Origin: Clostridium homopropionicum DSM 5847
GTDB lineage: Bacteria; Bacillota; Clostridia; Clostridiales; Clostridiaceae
Assembly (NCBI RefSeq): GCF_001263795.1
Contig: NZ_LHUR01000022.1
Coordinates: forward strand, 186,001 to 250,000
Reading direction: 5' to 3'
DNA length: 64,000 bases
The notes under the pieces are model-generated. The model was not told where the DNA came from. It did no database searches and saw nothing but the letters and a program-made list of their open reading frames with translations. This document shows, one piece after another, positions 33,477-42,204 of the stretch (position 1 is the stretch's first letter; each line of letters starts with the position of its first letter). The position numbers were made by a program, and so were the translations under genes.

Positions 33477-35096
33477 TTAATTCAAGTATAACTTTTCTTT
33501 AATAAACAATTCAACTAGCTGTGGATCAAATTGTGTACCGCTACAATTAATTAATTCTTCTAGTGCTTCACTTTGCCCCATTGCTTCTCTATATGGGCGA
33601 TGATGAGTCATAGCATCGTAAGCATCAATAATTGAAACAATTCTAGATATTAGTGGAATTTTATCCTCTTTAAGCCCGTTGGGATAACCTTTACCATCCC
33701 ATCTCTCCCTTAGAGCATGAATGCCTTGGGCTAAGTTCGGTTCGTCTATTGATAGAGCTATTCTATATCCAATTTCAGTATAACTTTTTATAATCTCTCT
33801 TTCAATTTCTGATAAGGGTTGTTTTTTTCCCAAAACTTCACTTGGAATTGATATCTTTCCCACATCATGTAAATATGCAAGAAGCGAAAGATCAGCCATC
33901 TCATTAGAACTTTCCTTAATATTTAGTGCCTTTGCAAAATTCATAGCCATGCTTGTAACTCTAGCTGTATGTCCATCATCTTCAAAACACTTTTCTATAA
34001 GTGCCTTCTCAATATTAAGAATTATTTTTCTTCTTATTTTCTTGCCTTCAATAATTTTATTATTGTACATTTTGTTCTCAGCCATACTAAAAAGTTCAAG
34101 AATGCTAGTATTATGATCTCTTATAGTTGCAGAACCCAAGGAAATACTTACTTCAATTGGACTTGGATCAAAATTGCTGCATGTTGATTCTATTTTACTT
34201 ATTACTCTATTAACTTCCTGTTCACTAGTGTTTGGAAGCAGAACAAGGAACTCGTCTCCTCCCCATCTTGAAATTATATCAGTACTTCGACAGGAAGATA
34301 AAAGTATTTTAGATGCATTTACTAAAAGCTCATCCCCATATGCGTGTCCAAAAACATCATTCGTAAGTTTAAGTCCATTCATGTCACCAACAATGATGCT
34401 CAACGGCATACAAGCTTCGGTTTGAAGTTGTGATATAATGCTGTTAATATATGCTCTATTGAAAAGAGATGTTAGCTTATCATGATAACTTAAAAATAAA
34501 ATTTGTTCTTCTGATTTCTTTTTTTCTGTTACATCTGTAATAATAAGCATTATTAATTCTTCGTCTCTTATATCATCTTTATTAATTAATTTATAAGATA
34601 TATTGACATATACATTGTTTATCTTAAGTAAACTTGGAAGTTCCATTAACAAATTAAATTTACGTTCAATATCTTGTGTATCAAATATTTCTTCAAATAC
34701 CCTTTGGTAGAGAACATTTTGATTAATATTATCACTCTTTAGTAATTCAAAGATATTAACATTAGAAATTTTCCTACCAAATATTCTCACACATTCTGAG
34801 CTGTATTCCTTATTAACTATCATATTTCTTCCAAAGGTAAGAAAGCCTTGATTAGAATTGTCTAGAATATTTCTAATTTCAAATTCCCTTCTTCTTAGCT
34901 CGCTTCCTTGAGAATCACTTATTTTTACTGACTTATTTGCAAATTTAAGCAGCTTTTCATAGTTTAGAGCAAGATTTCTATAAGCCTCAATAAGCTCATT
35001 TTCTTTATACTTTAGATTTTTTAAATTATCCATTGCTGTTTTTAACACAGCAAGTTCCTGATTAAAAATTTCATTATTAAAGTTATATGACGACAT
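33477..35096 (-). CDS. GGDEF protein with degenerate HD-GYP domain, likely output of the Sia-like module
   Basis: 539 residues. A helical N-terminus (about 8-75) is followed by a PAS-like region, a GGDEF domain and a C-terminal HD-GYP-like domain. The GGDEF is intact (GGDEF at 279-283, I-site RSTD at 270-273), so cyclic-di-GMP synthesis is likely. In the HD-GYP part, His376 and the HD pair (410-411) remain, but the HP His is Tyr439 and the HH pair is Leu462-Arg463, so metal binding should be impaired. It is last in the operon after SiaB-, SiaC- and SiaA-like genes, the place that the diguanylate cyclase SiaD holds in Pseudomonas. RBS AAAGGAT. Confidence 0.86.
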   Translation of the reverse strand: MSSYNFNNEIFNQELAVLKTAMDNLKNLKYKENELIEAYRNLALNYEKLLKFANKSVKISDSQGSELRRREFEIRNILDNSNQGFLTFGRNMIVNKEYSSECVRIFGRKISNVNIFELLKSDNINQNVLYQRVFEEIFDTQDIERKFNLLMELPSLLKINNVYVNISYKLINKDDIRDEELIMLIITDVTEKKKSEEQILFLSYHDKLTSLFNRAYINSIISQLQTEACMPLSIIVGDMNGLKLTNDVFGHAYGDELLVNASKILLSSCRSTDIISRWGGDEFLVLLPNTSEQEVNRVISKIESTCSNFDPSPIEVSISLGSATIRDHNTSILELFSMAENKMYNNKIIEGKKIRRKIILNIEKALIEKCFEDDGHTARVTSMAMNFAKALNIKESSNEMADLSLLAYLHDVGKISIPSEVLGKKQPLSEIEREIIKSYTEIGYRIALSIDEPNLAQGIHALRERWDGKGYPNGLKEDKIPLISRIVSIIDAYDAMTHHRPYREAMGQSEALEELINCSGTQFDPQLVELFIKEKLYLN

Positions 35097-35134
35097 AGTA
35101 TCAAATCCTTTTTCATTTTTAGCTAATGATTTAT

Positions 35135-36979
35135 TTAAGGCTTAAAACCAACCATCGTTATATCATCTCGTTGTGCTTCACCATTCATATAATTATTAAG
35201 GCTATTTTCAAAAATACTCTTTTGTTCCTCCAAAGAATTCTCTCCATTGCTTAAAATTAATTGTTTAAGCCTATTTTTCCCATAAGGCAAGTCCTTCTCT
35301 CCGCCATTTTGATCTATATATCCGTCAGTAGTTATATAGAATATGTCCTCATCTTTAAAAGTAATTTCAACATTGGTAAATTGGAAGTCATCACTAGTAT
35401 TCCTATATCCTATTCCTTTTGTATCTGCCTTAAAAAATGTTATATCATTTTCATGTTTTTTATAAAGCGGAATCTTAGCACCAGCATATATTAGCTTATT
35501 GTCTTTTGAAACATATATGATAGCTGCATCTAACCCATCATCAATACCATTTACATTATTTTTATTATGCAGTGTTTCTTTTAAATTCTTGTTCATTTTA
35601 CTTAATATTAATGCCGGATTATTGGCATTTGATTCGTTAATTATATGATTTAATATTGAGTTTATTGACATTGTCATAAGAGCACCAGGTACCCCATGTC
35701 CAGTGCAATCTCCAAGTATTAGAATATATCCATCTGTGAACTTTTTAATAAAATAAAAATCTCCTCCAACAATATCCCTAGGTCTCCATAATACAAAATA
35801 TTCTCTAAAAAGTGAATTTAGTTCATCACTTGTAGGGAGAGTAGATTCTTGAATAATCTTTGCATATTCAATGCTATCTAATATCTTGTCATTTTTTTCT
35901 TTTAATTCTTTAGTTCGTTCTTCAACCTTCTTTTCTAATTCCTGACTTAAAAGTACAGCTCTTTTATATGGATTAGAAATTCTATTGGAGATAATATAAA
36001 ATATAAATACTATTAAGATGATAATTACAAATGAAGCCGCTGATGTATTTAGCTTTATACCATTTACCATAGAAATGCTCTCACTTCTAGGCATTTGAAA
36101 AACAAGCTCCCAATTTGCAGATTTAATAGACATGCATACTACGTCAAAGGTCTCTCCAGCACTGTTATTATAATCAAATATTTCTTCATCAAGGTTATTA
36201 CTTATATTGTTATTTACTATCTTATTTGTAACAGAAGTTGGAAGAAATTCATTAATGTTTTTCCCACTATGTTCTATATCTTCTGATAAATAGATTCGTC
36301 CACTTTTATCTATAAGCCACATATTGCTATAATCTCCAAATTTGTAGCCTTCAAATTCTTTTGAAATATCTTTTAAGCTCAATCCAACACCTGTTATTCC
36401 TAAGGGATCATTTTCATTTCCAACTAATGCATTAATAAAAACAAAAGTATCCTTACGTTCCTTATTATAATCAATTGAAATATCAATAGCACCTTTAGAT
36501 TTTATTGTGCTGAAAAACCAGCTATCATCTGGGTCTTTTTCAGAAAGAGTATCAATAAGCTTCCCACCCTCTGCCCAGTAATGCTTAGTCAGATTACTTA
36601 CTATAAATGAATTATCATAATCATATTTTTTTGCTATATCTGTTATTTTCTCCTTAGCGTATATACCTAATGCTTCATTTTCCTCTTTACCTACTAACCA
36701 TTCTCTTATCACAGGATCCTTAGCTAGTATAAAAGAGGTTTCTTTTGCTCTAGATATTCTTCCGTCTATTTTTGATGTTATAGATTGTGCTATATATTTC
36801 AGATCTCTAGATTTTAGTTTTTCTACAATAGAATATTTAGCAATTCTATAACTTATAAGTCCCATTAGACATACAGCTATTACTATTATGGTATTCGCAA
36901 AAAAAATCAATTTAATTGTACTATCATCTATAATCTTTTCTTTTATTTTTTCTTCCTTTGCAATTTTATTAAAAAACAT
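35135..36979 (-). CDS. Membrane SpoIIE/PP2C-type serine phosphatase with extracytoplasmic Cache sensor (SiaA-like)
   Basis: 614 residues: a membrane helix (about 25-48), an extracellular Cache-type sensor (about 60-315), a second helix (about 322-342), a coiled coil and a SpoIIE-family PP2C domain (about 390-612) with metal-binding Asp residues in GGDFYFIKK and GDCTGHGVPGALMTM. Such phosphatases dephosphorylate a Ser/Thr switch protein, here presumably the SiaC-like product encoded 7 bases upstream. The architecture is that of SiaA in Pseudomonas, although SiaA also has HAMP. The signal is unknown. Confidence 0.87.
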   Translation of the reverse strand: MFFNKIAKEEKIKEKIIDDSTIKLIFFANTIIVIAVCLMGLISYRIAKYSIVEKLKSRDLKYIAQSITSKIDGRISRAKETSFILAKDPVIREWLVGKEENEALGIYAKEKITDIAKKYDYDNSFIVSNLTKHYWAEGGKLIDTLSEKDPDDSWFFSTIKSKGAIDISIDYNKERKDTFVFINALVGNENDPLGITGVGLSLKDISKEFEGYKFGDYSNMWLIDKSGRIYLSEDIEHSGKNINEFLPTSVTNKIVNNNISNNLDEEIFDYNNSAGETFDVVCMSIKSANWELVFQMPRSESISMVNGIKLNTSAASFVIIILIVFIFYIISNRISNPYKRAVLLSQELEKKVEERTKELKEKNDKILDSIEYAKIIQESTLPTSDELNSLFREYFVLWRPRDIVGGDFYFIKKFTDGYILILGDCTGHGVPGALMTMSINSILNHIINESNANNPALILSKMNKNLKETLHNKNNVNGIDDGLDAAIIYVSKDNKLIYAGAKIPLYKKHENDITFFKADTKGIGYRNTSDDFQFTNVEITFKDEDIFYITTDGYIDQNGGEKDLPYGKNRLKQLILSNGENSLEEQKSIFENSLNNYMNGEAQRDDITMVGFKP

Positions 36980-36986
36980 AACTATT

Positions 36987-37373
36987 TTACCTTCTACAAT
37001 CTAATAAGTTAAATGGCAGCGTTAAATCTTCTTTAAATTCCTCCGCACATTCTATAGTACTTTCATTTTCTTCATCATAATACCAATTAATAATAATATC
37101 CTTACCTGAATCAAAAGCCTCTTGAAATTTATCTAATAGCATAATTATGCATTTTGAACTACTAGAATTGATATATGGCATTTTAAATTCTATCTCTATT
37201 AGAAGCTCTCCTTGAATTTCTTTAATATAATCATCAACCCATTGAAAAATAGGCTCATAAAATTTAAAAGCATTTTCAGGATAAGATTGACCACTTATTT
37301 TTAAAATATTATTACTAGGATCAAAGTCTATTTCAGGTGTAGACTTTGTTCTCTCAATATATAATCTCTCCAT
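36987..37373 (-). CDS. SiaC-family (DUF1987) regulatory phosphoprotein
   Basis: 128 residues matching the SiaC pattern: STPEIDFDPSNNILKISGQSYPENAFKFYEPIFQWVDDY, then MPYINSSSSKCI. In Pseudomonas aeruginosa SiaC a threonine near this last motif is phosphorylated by SiaB and dephosphorylated by SiaA, and unphosphorylated SiaC activates the diguanylate cyclase SiaD. Here the equivalent residue would be one of Ser70-Ser73. The gene lies between the kinase and phosphatase genes with short gaps, supporting the same role. The residue assignment is inference. Confidence 0.85.
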   Translation of the reverse strand: MERLYIERTKSTPEIDFDPSNNILKISGQSYPENAFKFYEPIFQWVDDYIKEIQGELLIEIEFKMPYINSSSSKCIIMLLDKFQEAFDSGKDIIINWYYDEENESTIECAEEFKEDLTLPFNLLDCRR

Positions 37374-37384
37374 TTAAGTTCCTC

Positions 37385-37930
37385 CTAAACTATTGCTTGC
37401 AATTGAAAAAAGGATAAGTTATCATCAATTTCTCTAAAAGAATATTCTAATGGCTTGCTTGCTTTTCTTGCTATATCAATAAGTCCAACTCCAGCACCTA
37501 AACTACCCTTTGGAGGTTCTTTTTTCAATTCAGCTCTATAAAATTTTTTTAATTCATCCTTGTTCATGACTTTTATTACATCTAATTTTTCTATAAGAGC
37601 TTTAATATCACTATTTTCAATTATGTTTCCAGAAGTAATGCAGTATTTAGAATCTACCTTACTAATACTTACAATTCCTGAATTCTCTATTTTACTATAT
37701 TTATCAGAATTATTCTTGCAAACAATATAATTTCTTATATTTTGACTTTGCTCAATAAATATAGAAAACACATTATACATATCATTTTTAGGTATTTCCT
37801 CATCTTCCATTCTGTTTTTTATTGCTTCTCCTAATTCTTCAATAATTCCTTGATAAAACTTTCCTGAAAAACTAATTATAATATTGTTTTCTTTTAGTAT
37901 ATTCTGAAGTTCTAGAAGATTGTTATTCAT
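37385..37930 (-). CDS. SiaB-family protein kinase (GHKL-type switch kinase)
   Basis: 181 residues. It shows a minimal ATP-binding fold with an N-box-like IEQSQNIRNY (about 65) and a glycine-rich lid GSLGAGVGLIDIARKA (about 140-155), as in the SiaB (DUF6272) family. The N-terminal helix region is short, as expected for a stand-alone anti-sigma-type kinase. It would phosphorylate the SiaC-like protein encoded 11 bases downstream. It is the first gene of the operon (SiaB, SiaC, SiaA, GGDEF). Confidence 0.83.
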   Translation of the reverse strand: MNNNLLELQNILKENNIIISFSGKFYQGIIEELGEAIKNRMEDEEIPKNDMYNVFSIFIEQSQNIRNYIVCKNNSDKYSKIENSGIVSISKVDSKYCITSGNIIENSDIKALIEKLDVIKVMNKDELKKFYRAELKKEPPKGSLGAGVGLIDIARKASKPLEYSFREIDDNLSFFQLQAIV

Positions 37931-37968
37931 AAATTCAGCTCCTCCAAATATATGTTTTTATTTATTTT

Positions 37969-38030
37969 ATTATAACAGTTAACCTTTGTCTAAGAAATAT
38001 TATATAAAAAATTAATTAAACAAAGTTAAC
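37969..38030 (-). promoter_or_regulatory. Sia-like operon promoter region with inverted repeat
   Basis: TATAAT at 37974-37969 (minus strand) has no strong -35. GTTAACCTTTGT (37978-37989) and ACAAAGTTAAC (38020-38030) are inverted copies that differ by one inserted base, and the inner one abuts the -10. This suggests an operator or looped activator site. Confidence 0.45.
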
Positions 38031-38157
38031 CACATTAATAACATAAATTCAAAAATAAAAATACATTTGATTAATACTAGTCAAAGGTACTTTTATTTGT
38101 TTATACTTTGTTTATAATTAGTTTATATAAAATAAAGAGTTGCCCCTTATAATAAAA

Positions 38158-38176
38158 TTATGAAGGACCTTCATAA
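38158..38176. promoter_or_regulatory. Perfect palindrome upstream of the secreted protein gene
   Basis: TTATGAAGG and CCTTCATAA are separated by a single base, 33 bases before the start codon at 38209. It may be an operator or a short hairpin in the leader. The rest of the 278-base gap is AT-rich, with no clear -35/-10 pair for the plus strand. Confidence 0.5.
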
Positions 38177-38208
38177 ATAATAAATTAATACCAAAAGGAG
38201 TTATTAAA

Positions 38209-39450
38209 ATGAAATTCAAGAAAAAATCTGCTATGCTTTTAAGCTTTGTTCTTGGCACAACAATGCTCGCTACAACTGCCATAGCTGAAATATCATCAAA
38301 AAGCGGATATGTTCAGCTAAAAGACTCATTAAAATATACAGCTGATGCTGCTACAAGCAAGCTTTCTAGCTATACCATGGACATGTCATTTGTTGCAAAG
38401 GCTGACGGAAAAGTAATCTCATCTGAAAAATCTCTTAATAAATATGATCTTGGAAAACAAGCTACAGAAACTACAACATCAAGAGTTGATGGTAATAATA
38501 AGAGTGAATATTATTATTACTCTGATAAAAATGTTAGAATAAATAAAAGTGCAGATGAATCTATCTACTTCCTAACTGAATTCACAAGCCCAAAAGAATC
38601 AAAATCAATTACAAATCCTTTTAATGAAAAAGGTGCTGAAGATATAGAAATAATTGCTGACATTCTTGTAGGCAACTTAAAAGATGCTGTTATAGTAACT
38701 GAACAATCTGATGGAGGCAAGGAACTATCCGGTTCTATAAGCGAATCACAAATCCCAGCCTTAATTAATGCAATAGTATCTTTTCAGTGCAAAAACGAAT
38801 TTAGTTATAGACAAAATAACGATAGCCTTATACCTAGAATCACAAAAGACATCTTCGTCAAGGAAATTACCGGAAAAATGATTGTTGACAAAGATGGTTT
38901 AATTCAAAGCATAAATGGAACAGGAGCACTTTACGGTAAAGATGAAAATGGTAAAGAACACACTATTACCTTTGAACTTTCTGGAAAATTATACGATGTA
39001 AATTCAACAACTGTTACTAAACCTGATCTTTCAGGCAAAAAAGTAGAAAAGAATGTAGAAAAAGATTTTGATAAACTAACTAACCCTTCAAAATATATAG
39101 GAAAATATAAAACTGATATTATAATAGAGAAAGACGGCAAGTTTGCAAAGATAGGTGAAAAAGTCATTGATATTACTCAAATAGATGAAACTACAATCAC
39201 TGGTAAATATTATGAAGAGTATACAAAAGGTTATGAAGAGTACTCAAAAAATAAAAAGGACTTTAACTTTAGTGCAAAATTCCAAGAAAAGAGTTTAAAT
39301 GCAGAATTCACAGCTACTACATCTTCAGGTAATACTGTTAAAGGTAACATATATGTAGATCAATTCTCTGGAAAGGTACATTTTAATATAAACGAAAATA
39401 GAAGCTCTAACCTACTATTTGACGGTGAATTTAGCAGAGTATTTGAATAA
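38209..39450 (+). CDS. Secreted protein of unknown function
   Basis: 413 residues with a clear signal peptide (MKFKKKSAMLLSFVLG, hydrophobic core, cleavage near TAIAEIS). The mature part is polar, Lys/Ser/Thr/Glu-rich and predicted mainly beta, with no cysteine-rich or catalytic motif that I recognise; there is a single Cys. No lipobox or LPXTG anchor is seen, so it is probably released or loosely bound. RBS AAAGGAG is good. Repeat element B directly follows the stop and the ABC-exporter/two-component operon lies downstream, but a functional link is not shown. Confidence 0.78.
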   Translation: MKFKKKSAMLLSFVLGTTMLATTAIAEISSKSGYVQLKDSLKYTADAATSKLSSYTMDMSFVAKADGKVISSEKSLNKYDLGKQATETTTSRVDGNNKSEYYYYSDKNVRINKSADESIYFLTEFTSPKESKSITNPFNEKGAEDIEIIADILVGNLKDAVIVTEQSDGGKELSGSISESQIPALINAIVSFQCKNEFSYRQNNDSLIPRITKDIFVKEITGKMIVDKDGLIQSINGTGALYGKDENGKEHTITFELSGKLYDVNSTTVTKPDLSGKKVEKNVEKDFDKLTNPSKYIGKYKTDIIIEKDGKFAKIGEKVIDITQIDETTITGKYYEEYTKGYEEYSKNKKDFNFSAKFQEKSLNAEFTATTSSGNTVKGNIYVDQFSGKVHFNINENRSSNLLFDGEFSRVFE

Positions 39451-39453
39451 TCT

Positions 39454-39572
39454 AAGAAAAATGCAAGGCATTTTTCTTAAGTAACCAGTTACCAGTAACC
39501 AGTAGAGTTAATAAAAACTGGTTACTGGGAATTGGTTACTGGTCACTAAGAATTTTACTTTGTAAAATTCTT
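39454..39572. repeat. Composite intergenic repeat element B
   Basis: It starts three bases after the stop of the secreted-protein gene. Hairpin 1 has the same 11-bp arms as element A (AAGAAAAATGC/GCATTTTTCTT, loop AAG). A left array GTAACCA, GTTACCA, GTAACCA (39481-39501) and a right array TGGTTAC, TGGGAAT, TGGTTAC, TGGTCAC (39519-39546) are inverted heptamer tandems. Hairpin 2 again has AAGAATTTTAC/GTAAAATTCTT (39548-39572, loop TTT). It lacks the three small internal hairpins of element A. Hairpin 1 may also act as terminator. Confidence 0.85.
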
Positions 39573-39596
39573 AAATTAATTTCTGGAGGTATATGC

Positions 39597-40322
39597 ATGG
39601 AAAAAGTAATTGAAATTAAAAATCTCTCCAAGGTATATAAAAATGGGAGAGGCATAAGAGATATAAACCTTGATATTCATAGAGGTGAAATTTTCGGATT
39701 TTTAGGTCCCAATGGGGCTGGCAAAACAACTGCTATGAAAATTATGACTGGTCTTGTCACTCCAGACAGTGGAGATGTAAAAATCTTAGGACACAGCATT
39801 TTAGAAAACTTTGAGGGAGCTATGGAGAAGGTTGGCTGCATAATAGAGACTGCTGAATCCTACCCTTACCTGACGGCTTTTGAAAATCTGCGACAATTTG
39901 CAAGATATTATAAAAATGTTGATTCCGAAAGAATCGAAGAGGTTTTAGAAATCACTGGACTTTTAAAATATAAAAATGAAAAGCCTAAGAAATTCTCCCT
40001 TGGAATGAAACAAAGACTTGGAATTGCTGCTGCAATTTTATCAAAACCTGAGGTAGTTATTTTAGACGAGCCTTTAAATGGACTTGATGTTGAAGGAATG
40101 ATTCATATGAGAAACATAATAAAAGACTTAGCCGAAAGAGAGAAAACCACATTTTTCATATCCAGCCACCTTATTCATGATGTAGAGCTTACCTGTACAA
40201 GCATTGGTATATTGTATGATGGAAAAATGCTTAATGTGGATACTACTGATAATATTCTTAAAAATTATGTTTCTCTTGAAAATTATTTTATTAGTGAGGT
40301 AGAAAGAAATGGCAGGATTTAA
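39597..40322 (+). CDS. ABC transporter ATP-binding protein
   Basis: 241 residues. Walker A GPNGAGKTTAMK (about residue 37), Q-loop region, signature FSLGMKQRLGIAAA, Walker B VVILDEPLNGLD and the switch His in FISSHL. The short single domain and the paired hydrophobic permease fit the drug/antimicrobial-peptide exporter (BcrA-like) class. RBS GGAGGT. It overlaps the permease gene by 14 bases. The two-component genes follow at once, a common layout for peptide-antibiotic resistance modules. Confidence 0.92.
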   Translation: MEKVIEIKNLSKVYKNGRGIRDINLDIHRGEIFGFLGPNGAGKTTAMKIMTGLVTPDSGDVKILGHSILENFEGAMEKVGCIIETAESYPYLTAFENLRQFARYYKNVDSERIEEVLEITGLLKYKNEKPKKFSLGMKQRLGIAAAILSKPEVVILDEPLNGLDVEGMIHMRNIIKDLAEREKTTFFISSHLIHDVELTCTSIGILYDGKMLNVDTTDNILKNYVSLENYFISEVERNGRI

Positions 40323-41061
40323 AGCAGCTTTGATTAATGAGCTTGAAAAGTTATATAGAAAGAAGAAGGTTATAGTTGCAGCTTTAGTATCACTTATGTT
40401 TATAATTTTAGGTCAATTATCTATTACTGTAATTAGAAGCGGCTTCGGAATAAGAGGAGTTTCCAGCACAGAATTCCCTCTTTTAGTGCTTTCTGTAGTA
40501 GTAAATACAATTCTTCCTTTGTTTACTGCTCTGATTACCATCGATAGTTTTTCTGGGGAATTTTCTCACAACACAATGAAAATTACAATTACTAGACCAG
40601 TAACAAGATTGAAATTCTTTGCTGCAAAAATAAGCTCAATATTTATATTCGTTTTAATAAACCTTATGTTTGTAATGATCTTTTCTACTATAGTAGGTAT
40701 TATTTTTAATTCAAATTCCTTTACACTTCAAGGTATTATTAGAATATTAGGTTCTTACCTTGTAACCCTAATCCCTATGACAGTATTAGCATTAATTATC
40801 GTGCTTCTTACAAATATACTTCATAGTGGAATAAGTGTATTTTTTGTTACTATTTTAATTTTTCTTCTTTTTAAGGGCCTCGGAATTATTTTTTCAAGCT
40901 ATTCCAGTTTACTTTTTACAAGTATGTTAGACTGGTATAAAATATGGATTACAAGTAACATCTCTATTCTTAAGATTTTTCGTCAGTTTATGATAATGTT
41001 AAGCTATGATATACTACTATTTACAGGAGCATACTATTTATTTGATAAAAAAGGTTTTTAA
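40309..41061 (+). CDS. ABC transporter permease (ABC-2 / BcrB-like)
   Basis: 250 residues with six hydrophobic helices and the ABC-2-type segment FSGEFSHNTMKITITRPVTRLKFF after the second helix. It forms the membrane channel for the ATPase encoded by the overlapping upstream gene. The substrate is unknown; antimicrobial peptides are plausible from the linked kinase and regulator. Confidence 0.87.
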   Translation: MAGFKAALINELEKLYRKKKVIVAALVSLMFIILGQLSITVIRSGFGIRGVSSTEFPLLVLSVVVNTILPLFTALITIDSFSGEFSHNTMKITITRPVTRLKFFAAKISSIFIFVLINLMFVMIFSTIVGIIFNSNSFTLQGIIRILGSYLVTLIPMTVLALIIVLLTNILHSGISVFFVTILIFLLFKGLGIIFSSYSSLLFTSMLDWYKIWITSNISILKIFRQFMIMLSYDILLFTGAYYLFDKKGF

Positions 41062-41087
41062 CTTCTATAAATAGGGCAGGTGAATAA

Positions 41088-42188
41088 ATGAATATTAAGA
41101 AACGCCTAATTATTTCTAATACCATAACTATGGTAGTGCCTTTTATTTTTGTTAGCTTAACCATTTTTATATTTATGATTCTACATTCTAGAGTTTTTAA
41201 CTCAGATATAAATTATAATAACTTAAAAGATTTATCAGCTTTAAAAGAAGAATTTATTGCTATTACTATGGTATTCTTTATTTCTTACATAGTAACTAAC
41301 CTTATTATGTCATACCTTTTTTCAAAGCGAATATTAGAACCTATAGCTCATTTAAAAAGAGCAACTACTGAAATCAGTAGAGGAGATTTAAGTATTGAAA
41401 TTACCGAAAGCGGTGACGAGGAAATTAAGGAACTCTGTGCAGATTTTGAAAAAATGAGAATACAGTTAAAAAATTCTGTACGCCTTAAAATAAAGTATGA
41501 TGACAATAGAAAAATGTTGGTTTCTAGTATATCTCATGATTTAAAAACCCCTATAACCTCAATAAAGGGCTATGTTGAAGGAATTTTAGATGGAGTAGCT
41601 AATAGCCCGGAAAAAGTTGAACAGTATTTAAAAACCATTTATTCCAAGGCTGAACTTATGGATGTAATGATTGATGATTTACTTTTATATTCTAAGTTAG
41701 ATTTAAATCAACTTCCCTTTAATTTTGAGAAAACTGATATTGTTAACTTTTTTGAATACTGTGTACAGGAAAATGATTTTGAACTTCAAAAGCATAACAT
41801 AAAAATTCATCTTGAAAGTGAATTTAATGGACCAAAATATGTAATGCTAGATAGAGAAAGAATGAGAAGAGTCATAATTAATATTATAGATAATTCAAGA
41901 AAATACATGGATAAAGATAAAGGTAAAATAATCATAAGTCTTCGTGAAACTAATTCTAGTGTGATTATTGAAATAAGAGATAATGGTTCTGGAATTAATA
42001 AAGAAGATTTAAGTAGAATATTTGATAGATTCTATAGGGCAGATTTAGCGAGAACTGAAACAAAAGGCAGTGGTCTTGGACTTGCTATTTCAAAGCAGAT
42101 TGTAGAAAGCCATAAAGGTAAAATATGGGCCATATCTCATGAAAATATGGGTGCAAGTATAATAATATCCTTAGCAAAGCTGCCATAA
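41088..42188 (+). CDS. Sensor histidine kinase with HAMP domain
   Basis: 366 residues: two membrane helices (about 10-35 and 60-82), HAMP (about 84-135), H-box VSSISHDLKTPITSIKGYVEG, N-box NIIDNSRKYM, G-boxes DNGSGINKEDL and GSGLGLAISKQIVESHKG. The external loop is only about 25 residues, so the sensor is small and may detect membrane events or the ABC transporter itself, as in BceS-type kinases. Its partner is the OmpR-type regulator 16 bases downstream. Confidence 0.92.
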   Translation: MNIKKRLIISNTITMVVPFIFVSLTIFIFMILHSRVFNSDINYNNLKDLSALKEEFIAITMVFFISYIVTNLIMSYLFSKRILEPIAHLKRATTEISRGDLSIEITESGDEEIKELCADFEKMRIQLKNSVRLKIKYDDNRKMLVSSISHDLKTPITSIKGYVEGILDGVANSPEKVEQYLKTIYSKAELMDVMIDDLLLYSKLDLNQLPFNFEKTDIVNFFEYCVQENDFELQKHNIKIHLESEFNGPKYVMLDRERMRRVIINIIDNSRKYMDKDKGKIIISLRETNSSVIIEIRDNGSGINKEDLSRIFDRFYRADLARTETKGSGLGLAISKQIVESHKGKIWAISHENMGASIIISLAKLP

Positions 42189-42204
42189 GAATGGAGATGA
42201 TATT

